Counted from the stretch's first letter, positions 36,036 through 45,555 are shown. The stretch is 64,000 bases of DNA from Desulfosarcina ovata subsp. ovata (GCF_009689005.1 NZ_AP021879.1:5923724-5987723); one strand, 5' to 3'. Notes: generated from the letters alone by a model not told the origin. Translations and numbers: made by a program.

Positions 36036-37498
36036 TTTGATGCGTTCCTGACGTCGGTGTCAAATTTGAGGCCCAGGCCGTCGGCCCGGTCCTGATCGCT
36101 GGCAATCTCAGAGTCCACCGCCTCGACGTCCCGCCCGCGTTCTGCAACAGATTCAGATCGTGACTTCCGGCCGGCCTTGATCGCATTGTCCTCGGCCTGC
36201 CCGTCCTTTAGCGGATCGGTCATCGGGAAGCCTTCATGGCACCATTTGACTCGGTAGTACTTCTGTCGATTTTCTCGGAATCCAGGCAAATTTATTGCCC
36301 TGGACAGAACGGCCGTATTGAGCCAATAGCGAAGGACCGGAGCGCACATCTGATAAACAACCACATGGTTGATGATCTGTAGGCACTGGCGCTGGAACGT
36401 TTTATCCCCGGACCGTAGCGACGTGTAATTACTGTCAGAGAGATCGCCGGAAAGTTTTTCGTAGGTCAGGCCACCGAAGCCTCGGGCTATACGGCGCTCC
36501 TGATGCTTCACAAACGGCGCATAGGAATTGCCAACGTCTGCGGGTTCTGAGAACTTCACGTCCATACCCGGCGGCAAGGCTGGAAAAGTCCCGGGTTCCA
36601 ACGCCATGATCTGGGCACCCATATCGTCGGTGGTGTCGGTGGAGTCCTGCCCGAACACAGACGGGATGTTATCGACCTCTCCCGCCGGGGCAGTGATGAA
36701 GCCGCCAAACATCGCGGCGGCCTTCTTGCGGACCTGTTCGGCGTCAAGATACTGATTCAGCTCACGGATAATAGCGATCACGCTTGAAAGCCATGGACGG
36801 CCACGCTTTTGACCTGGACGAAGCGGTCGATAGATGTGGAGCACTTCAGATGCCGGGACGCGAATCTTTTCGCCGGGTGTGCTGGAGAGATAGGACTCGC
36901 CAGGATGTTCCCGATACATGTGATAGGCAACCCGGCGGCCCTCGGGTGAGAACTCGATGCCCATCCTGATCTCGTTGCCGTTCGGCGCTTGGGTGTTATA
37001 CGCTTCATCCAGGTGATCGGGTTCAAGTACCTGGATTTTTAACGGCACGGGCATGGTGCCCGGTTTCTGAGGGATGAACCGAATCAGCACTTCCCCGGAT
37101 TCGACCATGCAGCGGGTAGCAAGGCTTTGGAGTCCGTAAAAATCGGCCACGCCGTCGTGATCGGCTTCCATGGTCCAGTCGGCCCACAACTGTTGCAGGG
37201 AGCGTTTGATCTCGGCGTCTTCAAGTTCCCAACGGGGATTGATGCCGCTTCCGACGATGTAGGCCACCAGCGTGTCAAGCCCGCCGGTGATCAACGGTTC
37301 GTTACGCACCAGCTCACGGGACCGTGCCCGAAGCGTACCCAGGCTGTTGAACATGCTGGCATCAGGCCCGGCACTGGACAAGCCCCAGTTGCCGAAACGC
37401 CGACCGAAGGTAGCGCCCTCAAAATGGCCCTGATAGGATGCGGCCCGCATTGGAATCCGGCGGCCATGCTGGTCAACTATTTTCAGGAAACCAGCCAT
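36032..37498 (-). CDS. Phage portal protein, lambda family
   Basis: A 488-aa protein with lambda gpB features: RELVRNEPLITGGLDTLVAYIVGSGI near the N terminus, the central IQVLEPDHLD and the C-terminal arginine-rich tail. It forms the dodecameric DNA gate of the head. It is translationally coupled to the gpW-like gene upstream (1-bp overlap) and the protease gene downstream (4 bp). Confidence 0.93.
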   Translation of the reverse strand: MAGFLKIVDQHGRRIPMRAASYQGHFEGATFGRRFGNWGLSSAGPDASMFNSLGTLRARSRELVRNEPLITGGLDTLVAYIVGSGINPRWELEDAEIKRSLQQLWADWTMEADHDGVADFYGLQSLATRCMVESGEVLIRFIPQKPGTMPVPLKIQVLEPDHLDEAYNTQAPNGNEIRMGIEFSPEGRRVAYHMYREHPGESYLSSTPGEKIRVPASEVLHIYRPLRPGQKRGRPWLSSVIAIIRELNQYLDAEQVRKKAAAMFGGFITAPAGEVDNIPSVFGQDSTDTTDDMGAQIMALEPGTFPALPPGMDVKFSEPADVGNSYAPFVKHQERRIARGFGGLTYEKLSGDLSDSNYTSLRSGDKTFQRQCLQIINHVVVYQMCAPVLRYWLNTAVLSRAINLPGFRENRQKYYRVKWCHEGFPMTDPLKDGQAEDNAIKAGRKSRSESVAERGRDVEAVDSEIASDQDRADGLGLKFDTDVRNASK

Positions 37499-37815
37499 TA
37501 AAGCCCCTTGCTCGTCTTGGCCCGGAATACCCGGTTGGCGGTCGTTCCCAGCAACTGTCGAAGCTCCACCAACAGCTCATCGCGCAAAGTCCGGAGCGTT
37601 GCAAAATCCGATTGGCTGTACTCGATCGTTTTCCCTGCAATGGTAAGGCGGACAACACTTTGGCCTTTGGCCAAGTCCATAACGGCGGTACGGGCGGAAA
37701 TGTAATCCTGGCGGAGGGCTTCCAAACGCTCGGCTCTAAATTCGGCCAGCTCATAGGCGCTGGCCGATTCCAATTCTTCAGCACTGTAGTAAAACCGTAA
37801 ATCCAAATCGGTCAT
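37498..37815 (-). CDS. Head-tail connector, gpW-like
   Basis: A 105-aa protein; ATG 37815 (MTDLDLRFYYSAEELES) is used because the upstream in-frame ATG lacks a ribosome site. The pattern of two helices and a beta hairpin (VVRLTIAGKTIEYSQSDFATLRTLRDELL) fits gpW. It is longer than lambda gpW (68 aa). Confidence 0.75.
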   Translation of the reverse strand: MTDLDLRFYYSAEELESASAYELAEFRAERLEALRQDYISARTAVMDLAKGQSVVRLTIAGKTIEYSQSDFATLRTLRDELLVELRQLLGTTANRVFRAKTSKGL

Positions 37816-38041
37816 GATTTTCCCATTTTTAGAGGGGTGGCGTCGTGAGCAAAAATTGAGAAGTCGGAAGACATACTGATTGTATAAAACAATCACAGGT
37901 TTTGGAGAATCCGCTTAAGTGGTTTAAATTGACTAATTGGCTAAAATCGTGCATGTTAGCAAAAATAAATTAATTATTAAGAAAAAAATCTTTGTTTTAT
38001 TTATTGATTACTCAATGATTAAAGAAAGGAAATTAGTTTAC

Positions 38042-38620
38042 ATGGAATGGTTGTTAAAACTACGGAGCTATCATTCATTAACTTTTGTATGTATCATATT
38101 GACAGGGCTTTATATAACTAAAGTTATAAGGTACTATCCTAGTATGGTGGCGCTAATCATGGCATTAACTGGGCTTTCTATTATACTAATACAGCACATC
38201 AAAGACGCTGAAAATTTTAGTTTTTATTCCACTAATACTTTAAGGCGTTTTATCAACTCATTATTTAAATCTGAGGAGACTAATAATTTTGTTTTACGTG
38301 GTTCTGGAGGCATTGTTCTATCTGGCAGAGGGTATTATACAGAAATGATTCCTGATAATTCTACAATTGAAGATAAAGTAGAATTTCTTTTAAAGAAGTA
38401 CGAAAGCTTTAATAGATCAATCTATGAAATTTCCAATGGGATTGATAAAACAGAAAATTCAATAGCAGAAACAAAGCGTGAATCTAAATCGTTTATCGAT
38501 AAAATGTCAAAAACTTTAAAAGACGATATTGCCAGCCATACAGTAGGATCTTATGATTTAAATCTATTTGGTATATGGGCTACCATTTGTGGAGTAGTCC
38601 TTCAATTTTTTTGTTCATAA
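38042..38620 (+). CDS. AT-rich opposite-strand membrane protein (moron candidate)
   Basis: A ~192-aa protein on the plus strand, against all surrounding phage genes, and visibly AT-rich. Two or three N-terminal membrane segments (LTFVCIILTGLYITKVI; SMVALIMALTGLSIILIQ) are followed by a soluble helical part and a C-terminal hydrophobic segment. An upstream ATG at 38015 or 37937 is possible; 38042 has AGGAAA about 12 bases before. It sits between gpW and the terminase, a common spot for lysogenic conversion or superinfection-immunity genes. No family recognised. Confidence 0.6.
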   Translation: MEWLLKLRSYHSLTFVCIILTGLYITKVIRYYPSMVALIMALTGLSIILIQHIKDAENFSFYSTNTLRRFINSLFKSEETNNFVLRGSGGIVLSGRGYYTEMIPDNSTIEDKVEFLLKKYESFNRSIYEISNGIDKTENSIAETKRESKSFIDKMSKTLKDDIASHTVGSYDLNLFGIWATICGVVLQFFCS

Positions 38621-38665
38621 AACAATGATAAAAAAGACATTATAATAGATTTATACTTTACATTC

Positions 38666-38899
38666 TCAGATGATTAAAAAAGACCATAGAATAAACACTT
38701 TCGAAAAATAATTTTCCGGATTAACTTTACTTTCCGCAATTAGCTTCATAAGGCTTTCCCGTGAAACCCGGGTCGCACGTTGACTTGTACAGATGGCCAC
38801 AAGCTTGCCTTCTCGGATTAACCTATGGACGTATTCAGACGACCAATCCATCATGTGCGCAACCTTCGAAACCTGCAGATACTGTTTTTCAATTTTCAT
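38666..38899 (-). CDS. Small HTH (excisionase-family) protein
   Basis: A 77-aa protein starting 5 bp after the terminase stop with GAGGTG before the ATG. The core LQVSKVAHMMDWSSEYVHRLIREGKLVAI and RVSRESL matches the winged helix-turn-helix fold of HTH_17/excisionase-like proteins. It is odd inside a packaging operon. It may regulate packaging or be a second copy of the small terminase DNA-binding fold. Confidence 0.7.
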   Translation of the reverse strand: MKIEKQYLQVSKVAHMMDWSSEYVHRLIREGKLVAICTSQRATRVSRESLMKLIAESKVNPENYFSKVFILWSFLII

Positions 38900-38903
38900 T
38901 AAT

Positions 38904-40742
38904 TCACCTCGACATCCATTTAGACCGCGCAACCGTGGGTACCGGCCGTTTTTTATTATGAGAATTCTGAACCTGTTCCGGCTGCCGTTGTGGCAACTGG
39001 ATTGAATTAAAATCAATTCGCTGGACACCTGCCCGGATGGCGGCGGCGTAAGCATACACTTCACAGTCTAGGAAGTGATTGTCACGAATCATTTTCCACA
39101 CTTGAACCGGATAGCCATTTGAATAAGTGGTAATCTGTTTTTCTCCCGTGAGCTGTTCGAAATAATCGTCTGATGCGCCGATGTACCAGTGGTAAGACCC
39201 AGGTCCCTCGGTCAGTTGAAGTCTTGAATAGATCGTCGTTTTTGCGTTACTTGATCCGACCGGCCATAGCTGGATACCGTTTTTGATGATCCGGCCATTG
39301 TAATTGATGTCCTGATTGGTCGGTCGGCCCAATATCGGCTTATTTGCCTGCGACTGGCCTTTAACCGGGAACACTCGCGGAGCACGGGTGCGGCTGAAAT
39401 TGTAAACAATTTGCGAGAAGTCGCCGGAGTCAATAGCTGCGTAAACCACATGCAGATCGGCACAAGACACATGTCGGAACGGCCGGTTGATCAGAGCGTC
39501 AAGCTCATTCCATGGCGCATCGGTGGCGATGTCACCAAAGATCTCTCCGGCATAGACAAGCCAGCTTTCCTCAGCTTCGCCCCAGGCACGGATGATCACA
39601 TTCAGGCGGTTTTTATGACAGTCTACGCCACAGGTCAGAACATATCCGCCATGGGGGATGGTCATGGGCTGGTAGGGTTCGCACCGGGCTTTCAACACGG
39701 TCCAGTCGGGTTGTGATCCTCGATCTTCCCAGGACTCGCCCAGAACAGTGTTGATAAACGTTTGGAGCTTCTGGCGGTCCTTTCCGACCTGCTCGCGTTC
39801 CTCGGCCAGCTTCGCCCATGTGGCATTGGGTGAATAGCTGTATGCCGCCCAGATATGAAAACCGGCGTGCCCGTTGAAAGGCTTCGTGGCCCTCCATTCG
39901 CCGTGCTCCACCATCCAGCGTTTCCGTGAATGCGGTATCAGCTGTTGGCATGACTCACATTCGTATGCGGCTTTCTCCGGTTCGCCAGGTGGCCATTTAA
40001 TCCCCTTCCAGCGTAGGACTTGCATGTGCCCACAGAACGGACAAGGAACAAAATAGTGGCGCTGGTCACTCGATTTGAAACTGTCCTCGATTCGACTGAT
40101 GCCGGCAACGGTCGGAGTACTTCCGAGAACGATCTTTCTATTCCAGTAATATTCTGACCGCCGGATGCCGAGCATGATCTGATCACCTTCACTGCCGGCC
40201 CCTCCAGGTGGGTAGCCATCCACTTCATCGAAAAGAACTATCCGAGCACTGATCCGGCGGAAACCTCGGGGAGAGTTCGCGCCGACCATTATTAAGGTCC
40301 CGCCAGGGAATGATTTTTTCAGAATTGTGTTATCACTGTCACGGGTGCGGGCATCGGCCACCAATGGGCGGAGAACTGGCGTATCCCTCACCATGGGGGC
40401 GATTTCGTCCTTACTATAGCCCTGCGCGTCCTCAATGGTCGGTTGCACCAAAAGGATAGGGCAAGGATCTTGGTGTATATGATAACCGATCGCGTGATTC
40501 ACAATCTTGGTGTAGCCAACGCGGGCAGATTTCATCATAGTGATACGCTCGACCGATGGATCGGTTATCGCATCCATGATGCCGCGTTGATATGGCAGGG
40601 TGTGCCATTTCCCGGGCTCGGCAGCCGACTCAGGTGAGAGGAAAGCATGCTGGTCAGCCCACTGGGATAGAGACAAGACCGGCGGCGGTGCCCAGGTGGC
40701 AATTGCACGGGCATAGACGGCTTTGGCTGAATCACTTAGCAT
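38904..40742 (-). CDS. Terminase large subunit (GpA family)
   Basis: A 612-aa protein; start 40742 (MLSDSAKAVYARA) follows AGGAG and overlaps the small subunit gene by 11 bp. The N-terminal ATPase has a Walker-A-like MKSARVGYTKI and Walker B IVLFDEVDGYP. A zinc knuckle lies in the middle (CPFCGHMQVLRW ... CESCQQ). The C-terminal nuclease region has CGVDCHKNRLNV. It packages DNA and cuts it at cos. Confidence 0.93.
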   Translation of the reverse strand: MLSDSAKAVYARAIATWAPPPVLSLSQWADQHAFLSPESAAEPGKWHTLPYQRGIMDAITDPSVERITMMKSARVGYTKIVNHAIGYHIHQDPCPILLVQPTIEDAQGYSKDEIAPMVRDTPVLRPLVADARTRDSDNTILKKSFPGGTLIMVGANSPRGFRRISARIVLFDEVDGYPPGGAGSEGDQIMLGIRRSEYYWNRKIVLGSTPTVAGISRIEDSFKSSDQRHYFVPCPFCGHMQVLRWKGIKWPPGEPEKAAYECESCQQLIPHSRKRWMVEHGEWRATKPFNGHAGFHIWAAYSYSPNATWAKLAEEREQVGKDRQKLQTFINTVLGESWEDRGSQPDWTVLKARCEPYQPMTIPHGGYVLTCGVDCHKNRLNVIIRAWGEAEESWLVYAGEIFGDIATDAPWNELDALINRPFRHVSCADLHVVYAAIDSGDFSQIVYNFSRTRAPRVFPVKGQSQANKPILGRPTNQDINYNGRIIKNGIQLWPVGSSNAKTTIYSRLQLTEGPGSYHWYIGASDDYFEQLTGEKQITTYSNGYPVQVWKMIRDNHFLDCEVYAYAAAIRAGVQRIDFNSIQLPQRQPEQVQNSHNKKRPVPTVARSKWMSR

Positions 40743-41181
40743 TTGAAAGCTCCTGAAGGGCGCCGCGCGTTTCCCTGTCAATGGTCGATAATACCCGATC
40801 CCGAGTTTCCACATCGGTGATGGCTTCGGCAAGCAGGGGCGCGACCTTTGATTTGATGCCCAGAATTCGAACTTTAGCAGCACTGATTAATTTAGTGAGC
40901 ACAACTTCCACGTCGCTGGCAGGAATCAGTTCACCGCGTTTCTCTTTGACCTCCATTTCGCGGAGTTCGGCCAGCGCCCGCTCTTTAGCTGTTTTGGCTT
41001 CGTTCAGGGTCAATGATTTTGATGGTTGGTTCCCATCAAGAATCTGATCGGCTTTGACGACGTCGATCACATAACGCCCGCCATTCTTTGTGAAGGCGCC
41101 GTCCAGCTTGCCAGCCTTGATGTGCTGACTGATCATCGACTTGGTGCACTGCCGATGCTTCGCGTATTCTGTCAGATTCAT
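40732..41181 (-). CDS. Terminase small subunit (Nu1-like)
   Basis: A 149-aa protein. The N-terminal winged helix-turn-helix (EYAKHRQCTKSMISQHIKAGKL) binds cos DNA. The helical C-terminal part (DVVKADQILDGNQ then ALAELREMEVKEKRGELIPASDV) fits Nu1/terminase small subunits. It is coupled to the large subunit gene. Confidence 0.88.
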   Translation of the reverse strand: MNLTEYAKHRQCTKSMISQHIKAGKLDGAFTKNGGRYVIDVVKADQILDGNQPSKSLTLNEAKTAKERALAELREMEVKEKRGELIPASDVEVVLTKLISAAKVRILGIKSKVAPLLAEAITDVETRDRVLSTIDRETRGALQELSNAK

Positions 41182-41326
41182 TTTTAAAACGCCCGTTCTG
41201 ATAGTGTATGTAATTTTTTACCCTGTGCCTGCGTGACTATCGCGCTGACCGCAACCGCGAACGCTGTTCACTCGGGAAGGACCCGCCGGTTCGGTGTGTT
41301 GGCGGCCGGCGGGTCGGTGGTGCTGG

Positions 41327-41680
41327 TCAGGCCGGAATGTCGGCCAGCTCGACCTCATCGATCATTTTGAATCGGTCTATGGGCTCGCCGGCCTGGATGG
41401 CCGGCCGCAAATCGGCCCACAGATCTTGAAATGCCGCGTGCCCCTCCGGTGTGTCGGGATGAGAAAATAGGAAATTCGGCATCAGGGGCGCCAGGATGCC
41501 ATCGACCCAGGGCACGAGTTCGGTGGATTCGTAAAGGTTGCCATGCTGGTCGACAGTGACCACATTGCAGACTGATTCGGTGGTCACTTCGCGAGCTTTG
41601 GCGATGCCGTCGATGAGGAGCCACGCTATCGTGGGAACTTTCACAGGAGCTGTTGATTTGATCTGGTAGATTTTTTTCAT
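41327..41680 (-). CDS. Hypothetical prophage protein
   Basis: A 117-aa protein (MKKIYQIKSTAPVKVPTIAW) with no recognised domain. It lies between the replication and packaging genes. The start has an A-rich but weak ribosome site (GAAAGAAAAAAA). Confidence 0.5.
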   Translation of the reverse strand: MKKIYQIKSTAPVKVPTIAWLLIDGIAKAREVTTESVCNVVTVDQHGNLYESTELVPWVDGILAPLMPNFLFSHPDTPEGHAAFQDLWADLRPAIQAGEPIDRFKMIDEVELADIPA

Positions 41681-41782
41681 TTTTTTTCTTTCTGCCGGTC
41701 ACCGGCGGTATTCACAAAAAAAAATCCTTAATGAATGGGGGTATTTTTTTACCCCCAGATATAGCTTCCAAGTTTTGCTTTT

Positions 41783-41960
41783 CGTAGTCTTGTAGCCTTG
41801 TAAAATCAAACAAAAGACTAATATGTGACTACAAGCTAACTATCTGTATTTTTATGTTAATATTTTATGTGAGCCTGCATTGTAGTCCTGTAGTCTTTGT
41901 TTTTGTTCAAACTGAAAAAAAATATAGCCATTCAGAGACTACGGATTTTCAGACTACGGC
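41783..41960. repeat. Cluster of GTAGTC/GACTAC motifs upstream of packaging genes
   Basis: An AT-rich, gene-free stretch carries CGTAGTCTTGTAG, AAGACTA, GTGACTACAAG, TGTAGTCCTGTAGTC, GAGACTACGG and CAGACTACGG within ~180 bp, in both orientations. The spacing is irregular. It could be a replication origin (iterons) or a regulator-binding region. Confidence 0.55.
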
Positions 41961-42967
41961 GCGGCATAGCTGACCGGCAGCCCCCAAACCTTGACAGATG
42001 TGACGCGGTTGTCTGCGCGGTATGAAATGCTACGGCGCGTCGCCCCCATCGCCCGAAGCTGCCGCGCGACCGTTCCACGGTCCAGGTTAAGCCCGCATCT
42101 GATGTTTAATTTTCTGGCTAATTTCGGAGCCTTTATCCACAATGTCCCCGATTCGATGAATGTCATGGGTTCTGTATAATAATAAATCCGATCATCATCG
42201 GATTTGTTGTCAATGACATCAGCATTTTCTTCTTGCAGGTTTTCTTTGATGAGTTCGGAAAGCTTCATCTCATCTATGCGTTCACGACGGATGCATGGTG
42301 CAATGCGCTCTAAGAGTTCGTCCCACGCATCCTGTTTACGGATTTTGCAAGGGATGTTTGTGATGGGATACGCTTTCGCCCGAAATGCTCTTGGCGAAAG
42401 TAGCTCGGTGGGCGATAGTTCAATCTCTCGCCCGTTCGAAAATCCCATTCGATATCGTGGGTGGTCGCCGTCATACAGCACGACCTCTTGGAGCTTGAGT
42501 CCCGTTTTTGACTCGAATTCATGAAATCGCTTATTTTTTTCTGATTCAGAAAGGGGCGCTTCGCCCTCAATCGCCGCCCTTTCCTGCGCCTTGGCGGCCT
42601 GTTTCTCTCGCACGCTGGCCACGGTGCGCGGTAAAAAATCGGGTCGGCGCCACTTCTCCGGATTGGGCGTTTTCCCCGGGTGTTTTCGCCAAAACTCACC
42701 CCCAAGGGATGTCAGCTCGCCATCGTCAAACCCGCTTTCTGCGGCGATTGCAAGAAATCCGAAGAGCACGTCCGACAGTGATTTACCGTTCATATGGTCG
42801 GGAATTCCTGCATCCCACATCGATTTGGCGGTTTGATCGATCTCGAAAAGCTGGAGTAATCTATCCACGTCAAGCATTGACGATGATGGTGGTGGCGGTG
42901 GTGTGGCACATGCCGGTTGTGGCACATCATTTTTTATGTGATACGCCAATGGCGTTTCTAATTTCAT
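41954..42967 (-). CDS. Hypothetical prophage replication-region protein
   Basis: A 337-aa protein. It has a Pro-rich N terminus (CATPPPPPSSS), a central helical part and a C-terminal segment (SGTLWIKAPKLARKLNIRCGLNLDRGTVARQLRAM) resembling DNA-binding C-terminal domains of phage primases or plasmid replication proteins. The start may be 42967 or 42877. It is overlapped by the primase-like gene and lies next to the motif cluster at 41783-41960. Function unproven. Confidence 0.55.
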   Translation of the reverse strand: MKLETPLAYHIKNDVPQPACATPPPPPSSSMLDVDRLLQLFEIDQTAKSMWDAGIPDHMNGKSLSDVLFGFLAIAAESGFDDGELTSLGGEFWRKHPGKTPNPEKWRRPDFLPRTVASVREKQAAKAQERAAIEGEAPLSESEKNKRFHEFESKTGLKLQEVVLYDGDHPRYRMGFSNGREIELSPTELLSPRAFRAKAYPITNIPCKIRKQDAWDELLERIAPCIRRERIDEMKLSELIKENLQEENADVIDNKSDDDRIYYYTEPMTFIESGTLWIKAPKLARKLNIRCGLNLDRGTVARQLRAMGATRRSISYRADNRVTSVKVWGLPVSYAAP

Positions 42968-43637
42968 CCGGATCAGTAAATGTGTTGTCCCATATTTCGT
43001 GAACGGTTGCTAAACACGGTTCGGGTGATCTGCCCGCCTTGACCTTCTTACCGTTTGGCCAGTTCAATTGCCCTGGAATTCTCCACACGTGAGACAAATC
43101 CTTCGTGCAAAAATCGCAGCCGGTACCCTTTCCGAGTGCCTGCGCAAGCGGCTTCGCTTCTGCGAAGGAGAGGCCCCTATTAAAAAGGTAAAGGGTTTGA
43201 AACCGACCCGGCGAGGATTCTATAACGCAATCCGGCGGCAGGGGCAGGCGGTCGGAATACTCACACGCTCGCTCATCGTCGAAATCGCCGCAGAAGCCGA
43301 TGGTTTTTTCGATGTCCTGCTCTGAACCTTTCAAGCCGGCGGGCAGATTAGTCCGCATAGTGCACAGGGGGACGTAAATGTTTCTATGGCGGTCGTTTTG
43401 AATTCTTTTGATAAATGCCATAGTTCCGTCGATATCACCGACGCGGAAGTGGCCGATTTTTGGCGGGATGTCTATCCCCGTGGTGGGATTCTGTCCAAAC
43501 GACGCAACAATAATTTTTCCAGTGGCACCGGCACGTTCGGCGACGGTGTGGATCATTTCCACATGTTGGCGGGTGTCGTCGGGATTTTGTTTAATTTTTG
43601 ATAATACTGCTTCTGACGCGTTGACATTCACTTCCAT
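42927..43637 (-). CDS. RepB/primase-polymerase-like replication protein
   Basis: A 236-aa protein; start MEVNVNASEAVL at 43637. The sequence GFCGDFDDE, then CVIESSPGRFQTLYLFN and DLSHVWRIPGQLNWPNGK, matches RepB-like DNA primases (archaeo-eukaryotic primase fold) with acidic catalytic residues in DFDDE. It would start prophage DNA replication at the adjacent motif-rich region. Confidence 0.75.
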   Translation of the reverse strand: MEVNVNASEAVLSKIKQNPDDTRQHVEMIHTVAERAGATGKIIVASFGQNPTTGIDIPPKIGHFRVGDIDGTMAFIKRIQNDRHRNIYVPLCTMRTNLPAGLKGSEQDIEKTIGFCGDFDDERACEYSDRLPLPPDCVIESSPGRFQTLYLFNRGLSFAEAKPLAQALGKGTGCDFCTKDLSHVWRIPGQLNWPNGKKVKAGRSPEPCLATVHEIWDNTFTDPDEIRNAIGVSHKK

Positions 43638-43734
43638 ATTTGATAAACATTTCCTATATTTTCGGGTTGTTTTTCCAGTTTCGAACCGTCCCAAGGAGTG
43701 GCCCTTGGGGCGGTTTCTCTTTTGGTGGTGGGCA

Positions 43735-43923
43735 TCATGAGGGCACCACCCGCGTGGATGCAACCCACGCGTCGATGTCTTTACGATCATAACGAACACA
43801 TCTTCCCATTTTGTGATATGGTGGGCCGGTGCCCTGATGCCGCCAGTTGCGTAGTGTTTGGACTCCCAAATTGTTTTCTTCGGCGACCTGCTGGTCTGTC
43901 AGTAATTCGCGTTTTGCGGACAT
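43735..43923 (-). CDS. AlpA/excisionase-family HTH regulator
   Basis: A 62-aa protein, ribosome site AAAGGTAAG. LLTDQQVAEENNLGVQTLRNWRHQGTG and YHKMGRCVRYDRKDIDAW are the standard winged helix-turn-helix of AlpA and excisionases. Its place between integrase and replication genes fits control of excision or replication. Confidence 0.85.
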   Translation of the reverse strand: MSAKRELLTDQQVAEENNLGVQTLRNWRHQGTGPPYHKMGRCVRYDRKDIDAWVASTRVVPS

Positions 43924-44210
43924 TTGCCTTACCTTTCTTGCCGCGCCCCCAAAAAAAAAGGCAACGGCCCCTTCGGGTCAAAAGACCCGTAGCCATCGCC
44001 TCAAGATAACAAAACTGGGGGCGGACACTATGCCCGCCGAGATTATTTTTTTCAGGCATCCGTGTTTTACTCACGGATGTTACAGATTGGTTTCTTGGAC
44101 GTAAATTTTACGGGAACCATAAGGAAGTAAACGGCCCGTGTCAATGCCAAAAAAAAGTCAAGTTTTCATTTCACTCGTATTTCAATAAATATAATTGAAA
44201 TTATTGATTA

Positions 44211-45371
44211 TTATACAATTTTTCTCGTTTTATTTTTTTTCTTTGTCACAATATTATTGACGATATCACCGGCTAATTGTGAAGCCGATTTCAGCGCTTC
44301 GTCGCGCAGGTGGGCATAGCGTTGTGTCATCAACGGGCTCTTGTGGGTCATCAATTTTTGCAATGTATAAAGGTCCACTTGGCCGCTGCTGGCCAGCATT
44401 GACGCGTAAACATGCCTGAGCCCGTGAAGTGCCCGAAAAGAAGAGGGCAGGCCCGCCGCTTTTTTGATTTTGGCAACGGCCTTGTTGATGTCCGTCCGCT
44501 GTCGTCCGCCACGGCCAGGAAAAACGAAAGGTGATCCCTTCATCTTCGGATGGTTATTAAGGACGGCGGCGGCCGCATCGTTCAACGGTATGGTTTGGTC
44601 AACAACGCCTTTGGGATCACGAATTTTGATGAAACCCCGTTCAAAATCAATGTCCCGCCATTCCAATTTGAAAAGCTCACCACGCCGCATGCCGGTATAA
44701 AGCGCCATCAGCATTATGGGGCCGGCCTGTTTGTGGGTATCCATTTCAATGACCTCTAAAAGTTTTTTCAACTGGTCGGGTGAAAGATCCTCGGTTTTGA
44801 TATTGTTAACCTTTGGCATTTCGATCCTGAACCCGGCCCCTTCGCATAATTGTTTGTTCACACCATAGTTGATTAAGCGCCGGAGCAATTCAAGAACGTT
44901 TCTGACCGTTGCCGGCGATTTGGTTTTCAACAGCTTCAACCGAAGGCGGTCAACATCCAGGGGCACCAGTTCGGCCGGTTCCTTCTTCCCGAAGGCAGGA
45001 TCAAGATATAGGTCGAATCGGTTCTGGTCGGTAACGATGCCTTTCAGATTCGGCTTGGCCTCTTTGTACGCCGTCCATAGTTTGGCAATGGTGTATCGGC
45101 CTTCCTCGGCCTGTTTGGCGGCTTCCTCGGCTTCCCGTCGTTCTGTGTTGGTCGATTGACGGCCTTCAATCCGGTTCAGCCGGATTCGGGAGGCCTTTGA
45201 AAAAGTCATGTTGTTTTGGCTGGCCCGCCCCACCTTTTCCTCGATGGCCCTTCCGTCTTTCCGATACCGGATATAAAAAATCTTGTCCGGCTTTCCAGAC
45301 CCAACTGCCGTCCCATTGATATAATATACGCCGGGATATTTTACTTCTGTAAATCTCTCAAATTTTGCCAT
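44211..45371 (-). CDS. int: Prophage tyrosine integrase
   Basis: A 386-aa recombinase; start MAKFERFTEV at 45371 follows GGGGGC (an upstream in-frame ATG would add 19 residues made from the arm repeats). Catalytic residues: Arg in TGMRRGELFKL, HGLRH box, and Tyr in TQRYAHL. An N-terminal arm-binding region is present. It lies next to attR and its promoter region holds the arm-type repeats, so it may regulate itself. Confidence 0.93.
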   Translation of the reverse strand: MAKFERFTEVKYPGVYYINGTAVGSGKPDKIFYIRYRKDGRAIEEKVGRASQNNMTFSKASRIRLNRIEGRQSTNTERREAEEAAKQAEEGRYTIAKLWTAYKEAKPNLKGIVTDQNRFDLYLDPAFGKKEPAELVPLDVDRLRLKLLKTKSPATVRNVLELLRRLINYGVNKQLCEGAGFRIEMPKVNNIKTEDLSPDQLKKLLEVIEMDTHKQAGPIMLMALYTGMRRGELFKLEWRDIDFERGFIKIRDPKGVVDQTIPLNDAAAAVLNNHPKMKGSPFVFPGRGGRQRTDINKAVAKIKKAAGLPSSFRALHGLRHVYASMLASSGQVDLYTLQKLMTHKSPLMTQRYAHLRDEALKSASQLAGDIVNNIVTKKKNKTRKIV

Positions 45372-45404
45372 TTTCTCATGCCCCCTATTTTTGGTAGAAG
45401 TATT

Positions 45405-45427
45405 TGGTCCCCACATTAGTCCCCACA
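45405..45427. promoter_or_regulatory. Integrase arm-type sites next to attR
   Basis: TGGTCCCCACA directly followed by TTAGTCCCCACA. The same motif flanks attL (25004-25205). Confidence 0.7.
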
Positions 45428-45555
45428 CAGAACCATTAATTTCAGGTAAATATCATATATCAAAAAAAAGCCTAAATTGACATAACATATTAAAAATAAA
45501 TAGAAAAGGTAAGATGAAGTATGAACAGGTATTTTAATAAAAAAGGCCTGAATTT

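Noticed and set aside
44056..44080. Hairpin near 44056 as a terminator
   Set aside because: The T run lies on the wrong side for either strand (before the stem on plus, A run after it on minus).
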